Assembly (NCBI GenBank): GCA_019312665.1
Contig: JAFDCZ010000020.1
Coordinates: 1-32,383, forward strand
DNA length: 32,383 nt
Direction of reading: 5' to 3'
DNA from: Deltaproteobacteria bacterium
Lineage (GTDB): Bacteria; Myxococcota_A; UBA9160; UBA6930
Made by a program: the position numbers and the translations under genes. This document shows, piece by piece, positions 18,052-25,810 of this stretch. Position 1 is the first letter of the stretch. Each line of letters opens with the position of its first letter. Under the pieces are notes generated by a model. The model had not been told where the DNA came from. It was given only the letters and a program-made list of their open reading frames with translations, and did no database searches.

Positions 18052-19296
18052 ATGGATTTCGACGATACCCCGCAAGAAGCCGAGTTCCGAAAGAAGGCCC
18101 GAGCGTTCCTGGAGCAGCACCTCGAGCCCCTCGATCCGGATAAGATCGCGCCGAGCATGCTCGGTGAACGCGAGGACGACGACGCGATCAAGAAGGCCAA
18201 GGAGTGGCAGGCCACGAAGTACGACAACGGCTGGGCCGTGTTGACCTGGCCGAAGGAGTTCGGTGGCCAGGGCCTCGGGCGGCTCGAGAACGTGGTCTTC
18301 GGCCAAGAGGAATCGAAGTTCAAGACGCCTGCCCCCATCTACGGCATCGGCCACGGGATGCTCGGCCCCACCTTGATGGCCCACGGCACGCCGGCGCAGC
18401 AAGAGAAGTACCTGAAGGAAATGGCCCGCGGCCAGGTCGTCTGGTGCCAGCTCTTCAGCGAGCCCGCCGCGGGTTCCGACCTGGCGGGGCTGCGCACCAG
18501 TGCGGTACGCGATGGCGACGAGTGGGTGATCAACGGTCAGAAGATCTGGAGCACGGGAGCCCATTTCTGCGATTGGGGCATGATCGTCACCCGCACCGAT
18601 CCGGAAGTTCCGAAGCACGATGGTCTGACGTATTTCATCGTCGACATGCACGCCCCGGGCGTGGAGTGCCGGCCGATCAAGCAGATCAACGGGGGCGCGG
18701 CGTTCAACGAGGTCTTCTTCAACGATGTGCGCGTTCCTGCGGATTATCAGCTCGGCGCGATCGGACAGGGATGGCAGGTGGCCATCACCACGCTGATGAA
18801 CGAGCGCGTGTCGATCGGTGCCGGGGGTGGTGCCGGCCGGACCAAGGACCTGTTCCGTCTGGCCGCGGAATGCCGCAAGAACGGCAGGCCGGCGATCGAG
18901 GACAGCTCGGTTCGCCAGCGGCTGGCGAACGCATTCATCGTCTCGACAGGCCTCAAGTACACGGGCTACCGAACGCTTTCGGCGCTTTCCCGCGGCGGCA
19001 CGCCCGGGCCCGAGGGTTCGATCGGCAAGGCCGTTGGCGCACCGTTCAGCCAGGAGCTCGCGGCCTTTGCGATGGAGCTTCAGGGCGCGATGGGGGGTGT
19101 GAGTGATCCGTCATGCGCGCCCCAGGATGCGATCTGGCAGGAGAGCTACCTGGCCTCCCCGGGGATTCGCATCGCTGGCGGCACGGACGAGATCCTGAAG
19201 AACGTCATCGCCGAGCGCGTGCTCGGCCTTCCTGGAGAGCACCGGGCCGACAAAGGCAAGCCGTTCCGGGAGATCCCGAGCGGCTCGAACAAGTAG
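18052..19296 (+). CDS. Acyl-CoA dehydrogenase, long member of a pair
   Basis: This acyl-CoA dehydrogenase (414 aa) is the likely partner of the preceding gene. Visible are WPKEFGGQGLGRLENVVF in the N-terminal domain, the FAD/substrate segment CQLFSEPAAGSDLAGL, INGQKIWSTGAHF, and the C-terminal IAGGTDEILKNVIAERVLGLP. The residue at the medium-chain catalytic position (Y-E-G-T) is glycine (A-G-G-T), as in isovaleryl- and long-chain-type enzymes, which place the base on another helix. It would insert a trans-2 double bond into an acyl-CoA and pass electrons to ETF. The ATG has GGAGAGCGAAA upstream. A small lipoprotein gene starts 2 bases after its stop. Confidence 0.93.
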   Translation: MDFDDTPQEAEFRKKARAFLEQHLEPLDPDKIAPSMLGEREDDDAIKKAKEWQATKYDNGWAVLTWPKEFGGQGLGRLENVVFGQEESKFKTPAPIYGIGHGMLGPTLMAHGTPAQQEKYLKEMARGQVVWCQLFSEPAAGSDLAGLRTSAVRDGDEWVINGQKIWSTGAHFCDWGMIVTRTDPEVPKHDGLTYFIVDMHAPGVECRPIKQINGGAAFNEVFFNDVRVPADYQLGAIGQGWQVAITTLMNERVSIGAGGGAGRTKDLFRLAAECRKNGRPAIEDSSVRQRLANAFIVSTGLKYTGYRTLSALSRGGTPGPEGSIGKAVGAPFSQELAAFAMELQGAMGGVSDPSCAPQDAIWQESYLASPGIRIAGGTDEILKNVIAERVLGLPGEHRADKGKPFREIPSGSNK

Positions 19297-19298
19297 GC

Positions 19299-19544
19299 AT
19301 GAGGCTTCGACGCGGCGCTGGAGTGCTGGTGCTGCTTTTCGTGTCCGGCGCCTGCACGACGACCTCCGACCCTTGGCACGTTCCCAAGGGTCGGGAAGGC
19401 CGGTTTCGCGACGCACGGAAAGTCTGCCATCAGCTCACCGACAACGATGATGGCAGCGTCATGCGGGAGCGTATGGACGCCTGCATGGGCCGCCGGGGCT
19501 GGCGGCGCAAGGGCTGGTACGATCGCCTGGGGGTCGAATTCTAG
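19299..19544 (+). CDS. Small predicted lipoprotein
   Basis: This is a short protein (81 aa) with a positively charged start (MRLRRG), a hydrophobic core (AGVLVLLFVSG) and a cysteine at residue 19 in SGACTTT, which looks like a lipoprotein signal although serine at -3 is a weak lipobox. The mature part is basic and contains two more cysteines (C43, C62), WHVPKG and a C-terminal RGWRRKGWYDRLG. No family is recognised. It begins only 2 bases after the acyl-CoA dehydrogenase stop, so it is probably translated from the same mRNA. The link between a surface lipoprotein and these enzymes is unclear. Confidence 0.7.
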   Translation: MRLRRGAGVLVLLFVSGACTTTSDPWHVPKGREGRFRDARKVCHQLTDNDDGSVMRERMDACMGRRGWRRKGWYDRLGVEF

Positions 19545-19578
19545 TCAGATCGCCGGGTTTGCCCAGCAAGGGGAGGCG

Positions 19579-19593
19579 CCCTAGCCTCTAGGG
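19579..19593 (+). terminator. Weak hairpin after the lipoprotein gene
   Basis: CCCTAG-CCT-CTAGGG can form a 6-bp stem with a 3-base loop, 35 bases past the lipoprotein stop. No T-run follows. It may help end the dehydrogenase operon, but the evidence is slight. The rest of 19545-19734 shows no gene and no clear promoter. Confidence 0.25.
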
Positions 19594-19734
19594 GTCGATG
19601 AACGCGTCGCCTCCAAAGACCCTTCGGTCCCGGTTTCCAGCTATCTGGTCGAACCGGCCCCTTCGCGATGCCGTTTCTTCGTGCGTCGGTCGCTCGCGTA
19701 GGATGATCTGCGCGTGCAGGCCCGTGGAGGTCCC

Positions 19735-21000
19735 GTGGACGCATTGTCGCTGGTGATCGTGATCGTGGTTTGTCTCCTGCTCTCGGCATTCTTCTCCGGG
19801 AGCGAGACCGCGCTGCTGAGGTTGGCGCCCCACGACCTGGACGAGGAGGTGAAGGCCCTGCGAGGCCCGGCAGCCCTGGCTGCGAGGGACCTTCTGGACC
19901 ACACCTCCCGCTTGCTCGTCACCATTCTTCTGGGAAACAACCTGGTCAACATCCTGGCCGCGAGTGCCGCTTCCCTGCTGGCGATCCACGCCCTGGGAGA
20001 GGGCATGGGGATTCTCGTCTCCACAGTCGTCATGACGGTGCTGGTGCTGGTCTTCTGCGAGGTGTTGCCAAAAGCTGCCGCCGCAGCGCATCCGCGGAGG
20101 ATCGGCTTCGCCGTAGCGCTTCCGATCTACGTGCTGCATCAGGTGCTGCGGCCCGTACATGCCATCTTCGATCGACTCGTGGAGCCGGTGGTCCGGCGTG
20201 TCGGCGGGACGCCAGAGGGAAGCGACACGGCCGCGGCGACGGAAGCGGTCCTGCGAATCGCCCGCGCGAATGCGAGCGGCAAGCCGGAGGGCACACCCCT
20301 CGCGATCATCGGCGCCACGGCCGGTGCCGCCAACATGACCGTGGAAGAGATCATGGTGCCCCGCACTGAGATCACGGCTTTCCCCGTCTCCATCCCGCCC
20401 GTCGAGTTGCTCGAAAGTGTGCTCGAGGAGCGTTACACGCGGGTTCCGATCTACCGGGAAACCATCGATGACGTCGCCGGGATGGTCCACCTGAAAGATC
20501 TGATCGAGTTGGTGCGCAAGGGCGGTACGGATGTCGCGGACATCCTGAAGCCGCTTCTTCGCGTGCCGGAACGAAAGCCGATCCTGCGGCTGCTCCAGGA
20601 GATGCAGCGCAGTTTCATGCACATGGCACTCGTGAAGGATGAGTTCGGAGTGACGCTCGGTCTGTGCACGGCGGAGGACATCCTCGAGGAGATCGTCGGC
20701 GAGATTCGCGACGAGTTCGATCGGGAGGAGCTGCAGACCATCCGGGAGGCTGGTGGGGACGCCTACGAAGCGCTCGGACGGGTGAAAGTGCTCGATTTCA
20801 ATCGGGAGACAGGTTGGGAGGTGCCAGCCGAGCGAGGCGACTCATTAGGCGGCCTGGTGTTCAATACCCTCGGGCATGCCCCGAAGCAGGGCGACCGCGC
20901 CGATCTCGAGGGTTTTACCGTGACGGTCATCGGAATCTCGGGAAGCCGCATCACCCGTGTGCGGGTGGCTCGAGGAAGCCCGCAGGAGGCGACCGGTTAG
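19735..21000 (+). CDS. CNNM/CBS-domain membrane protein (HlyC/CorC family)
   Basis: This is an inner-membrane protein (421 aa) of the CNNM/DUF21-CBS family, whose characterised members (CorB/CorC, CNNM) take part in Mg2+ or metal export. Domains run from an N-terminal transmembrane CNNM domain of about three helices with the conserved FSGSETALLRL. A CBS pair follows, with MVPRTEITAFPV and RYTRVPIYRETIDDVAGMVHLKDL. The CorC-HlyC C-terminal domain has EALGRVKVLDFNRETGW. The GTG at 19735 is chosen because GGAGG lies 4 bases upstream; a GTG seven codons earlier lacks a site. The stop overlaps the next gene's GTG by one base (TAGTG), so translational coupling to the crotonase is likely. Confidence 0.92.
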   Translation: MDALSLVIVIVVCLLLSAFFSGSETALLRLAPHDLDEEVKALRGPAALAARDLLDHTSRLLVTILLGNNLVNILAASAASLLAIHALGEGMGILVSTVVMTVLVLVFCEVLPKAAAAAHPRRIGFAVALPIYVLHQVLRPVHAIFDRLVEPVVRRVGGTPEGSDTAAATEAVLRIARANASGKPEGTPLAIIGATAGAANMTVEEIMVPRTEITAFPVSIPPVELLESVLEERYTRVPIYRETIDDVAGMVHLKDLIELVRKGGTDVADILKPLLRVPERKPILRLLQEMQRSFMHMALVKDEFGVTLGLCTAEDILEEIVGEIRDEFDREELQTIREAGGDAYEALGRVKVLDFNRETGWEVPAERGDSLGGLVFNTLGHAPKQGDRADLEGFTVTVIGISGSRITRVRVARGSPQEATG

Positions 21001-21833
21001 TGGCCATCCGCACGGAGCAGGACGGTGAGATCTTCACCGTCATCATCGATCGGCCGGAGCGTCGCAATGCGGTGGACCGTGAGCATGCGGAGGCGTTGGC
21101 CGAGGCGTTTCGGGCCTTCGATGCCGACGAGCAGGCGCGGGTCGCGATCTTGTTCGGCGAGCACGGCACGTTCTGCGCAGGCGCCGATCTGAAGGCCGTT
21201 TCGGAGGCGGAAGGCCGCGCGAATCGCGTTGGCGAGCAGGGTGATGGGCCGATGGGGCCGACACGGATGGCACTCTCGAAGCCGGTGATTGCGGCGGTTG
21301 CCGGCCATGCCGTCGCAGGCGGGCTCGAGCTTGCCGTCTGGTGTGATCTCCGGGTGGTCGAGGAGAGCGCGACCTTCGGAGTCTTCTGCCGCCGCTGGGG
21401 TGTGCCGCTGGTGGATGGCGGAACCGTGCGGCTGCCCCGCATCGTCGGCCATGGCCGCGCGATGGACATGATCCTCACGGGTCGGCCGGTGGGGGCGGCG
21501 GAGGCACTCGCCATGGGCCTCGCCGATCGGTTGGTTCCGGATGGCACGGCCCGATCCTCGGCGGAGAGCCTGGCTCGGGAGATCGCCGCCTTTCCTCAGC
21601 GTTGCATGCGCGCGGATCGGCTTTCCGCGATTCAGCAATGGGATCAGACGGTTCCGGAGGGCCTGCAGGGCGAGTACGAGCTCGGTATCGAGGTCATTCG
21701 AAGCGGGGAGACCCAGGAGGGCGCGACCCGGTTTCGCGAGGGTGCGGGCCGGCACGGCCGGTTCGACTTACCCGAGGCCGATTCACCCGGGGCCTCTCCT
21801 CGGGGTTTGCCCCGGGCGAAAAATTTGGAATGA
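21000..21833 (+). CDS. Crotonase family protein (enoyl-CoA hydratase-like)
   Basis: This crotonase-fold protein (277 aa) binds acyl-CoA. The oxyanion-hole segments are present: GTFCAGADLK (residues 57-65) and AGHAVAGGLELA. Of the two catalytic glutamates of mitochondrial enoyl-CoA hydratase, the first is kept (E110 in GGLE) and the second, 20 residues on, is cysteine (C130 in FGVFCRRWGVP). Simple hydratase activity is therefore doubtful; an isomerase, hydrolase or other crotonase reaction is possible. The family end GAGRHGRFD is followed by about 20 extra residues overlapping a hairpin. The GTG at 21000 overlaps the previous stop (TAGTG), with AGGAGG 10 bases upstream. The family is certain; the reaction is not. 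Confidence 0.92.
   Translation: MAIRTEQDGEIFTVIIDRPERRNAVDREHAEALAEAFRAFDADEQARVAILFGEHGTFCAGADLKAVSEAEGRANRVGEQGDGPMGPTRMALSKPVIAAVAGHAVAGGLELAVWCDLRVVEESATFGVFCRRWGVPLVDGGTVRLPRIVGHGRAMDMILTGRPVGAAEALAMGLADRLVPDGTARSSAESLAREIAAFPQRCMRADRLSAIQQWDQTVPEGLQGEYELGIEVIRSGETQEGATRFREGAGRHGRFDLPEADSPGASPRGLPRAKNLE
21786..21816 (+). terminator. GC-rich hairpin inside the crotonase 3' end
   Basis: A perfect 8-bp stem, CCCGGGGC with GCCCCGGG, encloses a 15-base loop and is followed by CGAAAAATTT. It lies within the last codons of the crotonase gene, in its non-conserved tail. It may be a terminator or mRNA-stabilising structure that the reading frame has extended into. The gap 21834-21937 holds no gene; its only clear signal is the ribosome-binding site before the next lipoprotein gene. 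Confidence 0.35.
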
Positions 21834-21937
21834 TTCTGTTCGGTTCCACCGGGAGTTGCGCGTCGCTTCAAGCTCTCCGCGCAGACGCCCGATAGGACCC
21901 GAATTCCACCTGCCATTCCTTCAAGGAGGCTTCGGCC

Positions 21938-22324
21938 ATGACCATGAACCGTGGGGTCGCCCTGATCTCCATCTTTGCTTTCACCCTGACCCTCGGCTGC
22001 GCAAGCCTCGGGCTGTCCCGCTCTGGCAACAAGTTCAACTACGACAATGCGGCCACCCTCAAGAAGGGGATGAGCAAGGACAAGGTCCTCGAGATCCTCG
22101 AGGCCGAGCCCCGCGCGACCGGCAAGACCGGTGGCCGGGAGCATTGGCACTTCGAGTACGTCCAGAACACCGGCGTCGGCATTCCGATTCCGTTCATCGG
22201 CGGTGCTGGCGCGTCCAAGGGCCAGTCCTACAACTGTGATGTCTACTTCGGTGGCTCGTCCGGCAAGGTGGTCGAGGTGAACTACTTCACCCGGCAGCTC
22301 GGAAGCGAGAGCGTGAGCTTCTAG
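21938..22324 (+). CDS. BamE/SmpA-like lipoprotein
   Basis: This is a small lipoprotein (128 aa). The signal peptide MTMNRGVALISIFAFTLTLG ends at a lipobox, TLGC (lipidated C21). The mature part has the SmpA/BamE-like start, LKKGMSKDKVLEILEAEPRA, and then WHFEYVQN, where such proteins give the strand that follows the helix pair. A Gly-rich segment, GIPIPFIGGAGASKG, and an aromatic beta-rich end, VVEVNYFTRQLG, follow. In Gram-negative bacteria BamE belongs to the outer-membrane assembly machine, but many paralogues have unknown roles, so gene-level assignment is not made. The ATG follows AAGGAGG with 8 bases of spacing. It stands alone, closed by strong hairpins. Confidence 0.85.
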   Translation: MTMNRGVALISIFAFTLTLGCASLGLSRSGNKFNYDNAATLKKGMSKDKVLEILEAEPRATGKTGGREHWHFEYVQNTGVGIPIPFIGGAGASKGQSYNCDVYFGGSSGKVVEVNYFTRQLGSESVSF

Positions 22325-22345
22325 CTCGCAGCTCCGCGCTGCGAG
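22325..22345 (+). terminator. Hairpin after the BamE-like gene
   Basis: CTCGCAGC-5 bases-GCTGCGAG forms a perfect 8-bp stem starting at the base after the stop codon. There is no T-run. It is followed 23 bases later by a longer hairpin, and together they probably terminate transcription of this gene. Confidence 0.45.
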
Positions 22346-22368
22346 CCTCGGGCTCGCGAAAGATCCAG

Positions 22369-22398
22369 ACGCCCCTCGTCCTTCAGGACGGGGGGCGT
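22369..22398. terminator. Strong intergenic hairpin terminator
   Basis: Two 13-base arms (22369-22381 and 22386-22398) pair fully except for one G-T wobble around a TTCA loop, with a very GC-rich stem. The trailing bases TGTCGTT are only weakly T-rich. The position between the BamE-like gene and the desaturase gene suggests a terminator, possibly working in both directions. Confidence 0.6.
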
Positions 22399-22427
22399 TG
22401 TCGTTGGCGCCGGTCTACCATGGCCCT

Positions 22428-23108
22428 GTGCGAACCCGCGGGCTCGTGATCTTCGACGCTGTCTCTGTGACGGCCTTCGCCTTGGTCTCGGTGTGGGTCG
22501 CAACACGCTTGGGCGCTCCTTCGGAGGGGTCGATCGGCTGGATCGGGCTCGGCGCATTGGCTGGCCTTGCCGCTGCAGATCTCGCTACGGGCGCCATCCA
22601 CTGGATCGGCGATCGCTGCTTCCGGGTGAGCACGCCGTGGATTGGACGGGTGCTGATCCAGCCCTTCCGGGAGCATCACGGGGATCCGGCCGCGATCACG
22701 CGCCACGGCTTCCTGGAAGTCACTGGGAACAACGCGCTCCTGCTCTTGCCGGTGTTGGCGTTGATGGCCTGGTTCGCGCCCGTGTTCGGCCACACCGCCG
22801 GGGCCAGCTTCGGTCTGGCATTTCTGGGCGCTTTCGCCGCGGCTGCGGTGCTCAGCAACCCGATTCATCGCTGGGCGCATATGCGGCGTGTGCCTGCATC
22901 CGTGGCTTTCCTGCAGCGGCACCGGATTCTGCTTTCGCCGGCCCACCATGCTCGGCACCACCAAGGCGCTCATCGGACGCATTTCTGTGTCGTGACAGGC
23001 TGGATGAACCCGCTGATCGACGGGCTCGGAAGGTTCCGCAAGCGAAAGCCGGCGTTGTCTGCGGCTGAACGGCCTCGTGCCACCGGGAGCGAGCTTGGCC
23101 GCGCCTGA
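22428..23108 (+). CDS. carF: Plasmanylethanolamine desaturase (CarF/TMEM189/PEDS1 family)
   Basis: This membrane desaturase (about 226 aa) belongs to the family that introduces the vinyl-ether double bond of plasmalogens (animal PEDS1/TMEM189, Myxococcus CarF). Four hydrophobic segments are visible. The family histidines are all recognisable: GAIHWIGDR, PFREHHGDPAAITRH, NPIHRWAHM and AHHARHHQGAHRTHFC, followed by VTGWMNPLID. These match human TMEM189 in order and spacing from memory. The histidines are expected to bind two irons; the reaction needs O2 and reductant. The start is uncertain: GTG at 22428 is used, but TTG at 22398 is also in frame, and neither has a good ribosome-binding site. 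The next gene overlaps its end, suggesting coupling. The family call is very firm; the activity is inferred. Confidence 0.9.
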   Translation: MRTRGLVIFDAVSVTAFALVSVWVATRLGAPSEGSIGWIGLGALAGLAAADLATGAIHWIGDRCFRVSTPWIGRVLIQPFREHHGDPAAITRHGFLEVTGNNALLLLPVLALMAWFAPVFGHTAGASFGLAFLGAFAAAAVLSNPIHRWAHMRRVPASVAFLQRHRILLSPAHHARHHQGAHRTHFCVVTGWMNPLIDGLGRFRKRKPALSAAERPRATGSELGRA

Positions 23109-23811
23109 TTGGAATCTCTTCTACTACGCCAGCTGGCAATGGCCGTGGGCGCTGCTGGTGGTGCCCTTCGCCTACCTGGCGATGCGCGCCGCGACACAGG
23201 CGCCTCGCGGTGGCGCCGTGCCGAGCGAGGCGCGCTTCGTTTCGGGTTGGCTCCTGCTCTTCGCGGTCGAGACGATGCTCGATCCGATCGCGACAGGCCC
23301 CCTGACGAAAGCCCTCGGCAATGAGACGGCTGGCACGGCGCTGGGGCTTTCGTTCGTGCTGTTGGGAGATTTCCGGGTCTACTGGCTCGTTCTCCATCTG
23401 CTGGCTCCGGCCGACGGCCTCGGTCGCTCCGCGGGGCGCGCGGCCGCGCTGACCGCTCTGGTGCCGCTGGTCGCCGGCCTTGGCAACGCAGCACTCGATC
23501 GCCTCATGGGCGGCGTTCCGGGCCAGGTCCTATGGCTCCTTCACGAGAGCTCGTTCGTGGTGGTGGCGCTCGTGCTCGCGCGCAGGGTCGTGCCCGCGCG
23601 GCTCGGTGAGGGCGGCGAGCGGTCCACCTTCTTGCGCATCGTCTTGGGCTATGTCGTCGCCTACTACGCGCTCTGGGCCGCGGCCGACGTGATGATCCTG
23701 GCCGGTCTCGACGAGGGATGGGCCATCCGGCTGGTGCCGAATCAGCTCTACTACGCGTTCTTCATCCCCTTCGTCCATCTCGCGTTCTTCCGAAGCAAGA
23801 GCAAGAGCTAG
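23095..23811 (+). CDS. Unrecognised multi-pass membrane protein coupled to the desaturase
   Basis: This protein (238 aa) has about six or seven hydrophobic segments and no family I can name. Distinctive stretches are NLFYYASWQWPW at the N-terminus, FAVETMLDPIATGP, LLGDFRVYWLVLHL, LLHESSFVVVAL, YYALWAAADVMILAG and PNQLYYAFFIPFVHLAFF. Acidic, Tyr and Trp residues within or at the ends of helices suggest an enzyme or carrier, not a simple anchor. The TTG at 23095 is chosen for GGGAG 5 bases upstream; a GTG six codons earlier lacks a site. Either start overlaps the desaturase (14 or 32 bases), so co-translation is likely. A lipid-related role is inference from that neighbour. The stop lies inside a large hairpin repeat. 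Confidence 0.8.
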   Translation: MAAPDWNLFYYASWQWPWALLVVPFAYLAMRAATQAPRGGAVPSEARFVSGWLLLFAVETMLDPIATGPLTKALGNETAGTALGLSFVLLGDFRVYWLVLHLLAPADGLGRSAGRAAALTALVPLVAGLGNAALDRLMGGVPGQVLWLLHESSFVVVALVLARRVVPARLGEGGERSTFLRIVLGYVVAYYALWAAADVMILAGLDEGWAIRLVPNQLYYAFFIPFVHLAFFRSKSKS

Positions 23812-23907
23812 AGCGGGGACGTTCTTTCCGCTGTTTCCGTTACGGGGGAACCCGCTTCGCGGGTTCCCCCGCAACGGAAACAGCGGAAAGAACGTCCCCG
23901 CTCTAGC
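23807..23907. repeat. Palindromic hairpin repeat, copy 1
   Basis: Two 49-base arms (23807-23855 and 23859-23907) are complementary at 48 positions and enclose a TTC loop. The arm core GGGGACGTTCTTTCCGCTG is shared with copy 2 at 28401-28495. The element includes the stop codon of the membrane protein and ends 3 bases before the dctM stop, so it fills the space between convergent genes and would terminate both. Its compact, nearly perfect and dispersed nature resembles REP/RAYT-type extragenic palindromes; no transposase is in the window. Confidence 0.9.
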
Positions 23908-23910
23908 GTT

Positions 23911-25257
<1,347 letters not shown>

Positions 25258-25262
25258 CGGGC

Positions 25263-25808
25263 TCAGCGCTCCTCGCGCTCAGGCCACAAGACGAGCGCCT
25301 GTTTCGCCGCGGTGCCGAGGGATTGGAGGCTCAGCAGTGCAAGGGCCAGGAAGAGCACGGCCTTGATGATCCAGCGGTAGGGCAGGCCGCTCGGCATTTC
25401 CGAGCGCTCGCCGAGCTGGAACGATTGGAGGAAGAAATCGAACGCGTAGACGGTGACGATCAGCGCAAAGGGGAAGAGCAGCAGCAGGCAGCCGAGCAAC
25501 TCGATCCAGGCGCGGGCGCGGGGCGTGAGGCGCGCGGCCAGGATGTCGGCCCGCACGTGCTCATTGGCCACGTAGGTGTAGGCAAAGCCGAGCAGGAAAG
25601 CTGCGGCGAATAAATGCCACTGCAGCTCTTCCAGTTCGATGAAGCCGCGGCCTAGCCCGTAGCGAAGCGCCACGTTGATGATCATCACGACCACCAGGAC
25701 CGGATACAACCAGGCGGCCGCCGTGCCCACCGCGTTCGACAGGTTCGAAACGCTGTCGGAAAACAGCCGTAACGCGTTCCTGGCGAACAACCGTGGGTTG
25801 CTCCGCAA
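25263..25808 (-). CDS. dctQ: TRAP transporter small permease
   Basis: This is the small membrane subunit (181 aa, four hydrophobic segments) of the TRAP transporter, forming the membrane complex with DctM. The family pattern is visible: LYPVLVVVMIINVALRYGLG, ELQWHLFAAAFLLGFAYTYV, NEHVRADILAARLTPRAR and a last helix near KAVLFLALALLSLQSL. The start is taken as TTG at 25808, because GAGGA lies 6 bases upstream and the gene then begins 2 bases after the dctP stop. The frame is open further upstream, but only inside dctP. Another TTG lies seven codons downstream. Identification is firm from domain pattern and context. Confidence 0.9.
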   Translation of the reverse strand: MRSNPRLFARNALRLFSDSVSNLSNAVGTAAAWLYPVLVVVMIINVALRYGLGRGFIELEELQWHLFAAAFLLGFAYTYVANEHVRADILAARLTPRARAWIELLGCLLLLFPFALIVTVYAFDFFLQSFQLGERSEMPSGLPYRWIIKAVLFLALALLSLQSLGTAAKQALVLWPEREER

Positions 25809-25810
25809 TC

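Noticed and set aside
16828..18651. A frame open for over 600 codons upstream of aat, antisense to both dehydrogenase genes
   Set aside because: It is a shadow of GC-rich codon use in the plus-strand genes. Only the part from 16827 downward has conserved Aat sequence.
19545..19734. Possible small gene or RNA in the space before the CNNM gene
   Set aside because: Only a weak 6-bp hairpin and no promoter, ribosome-binding site or conserved fold could be seen.
23807..23907. Hairpin considered as an insertion-sequence end or MITE
   Set aside because: It is one nearly perfect fold-back with no internal sequence and no obvious target-site duplication, so a REP-like palindrome fits better.
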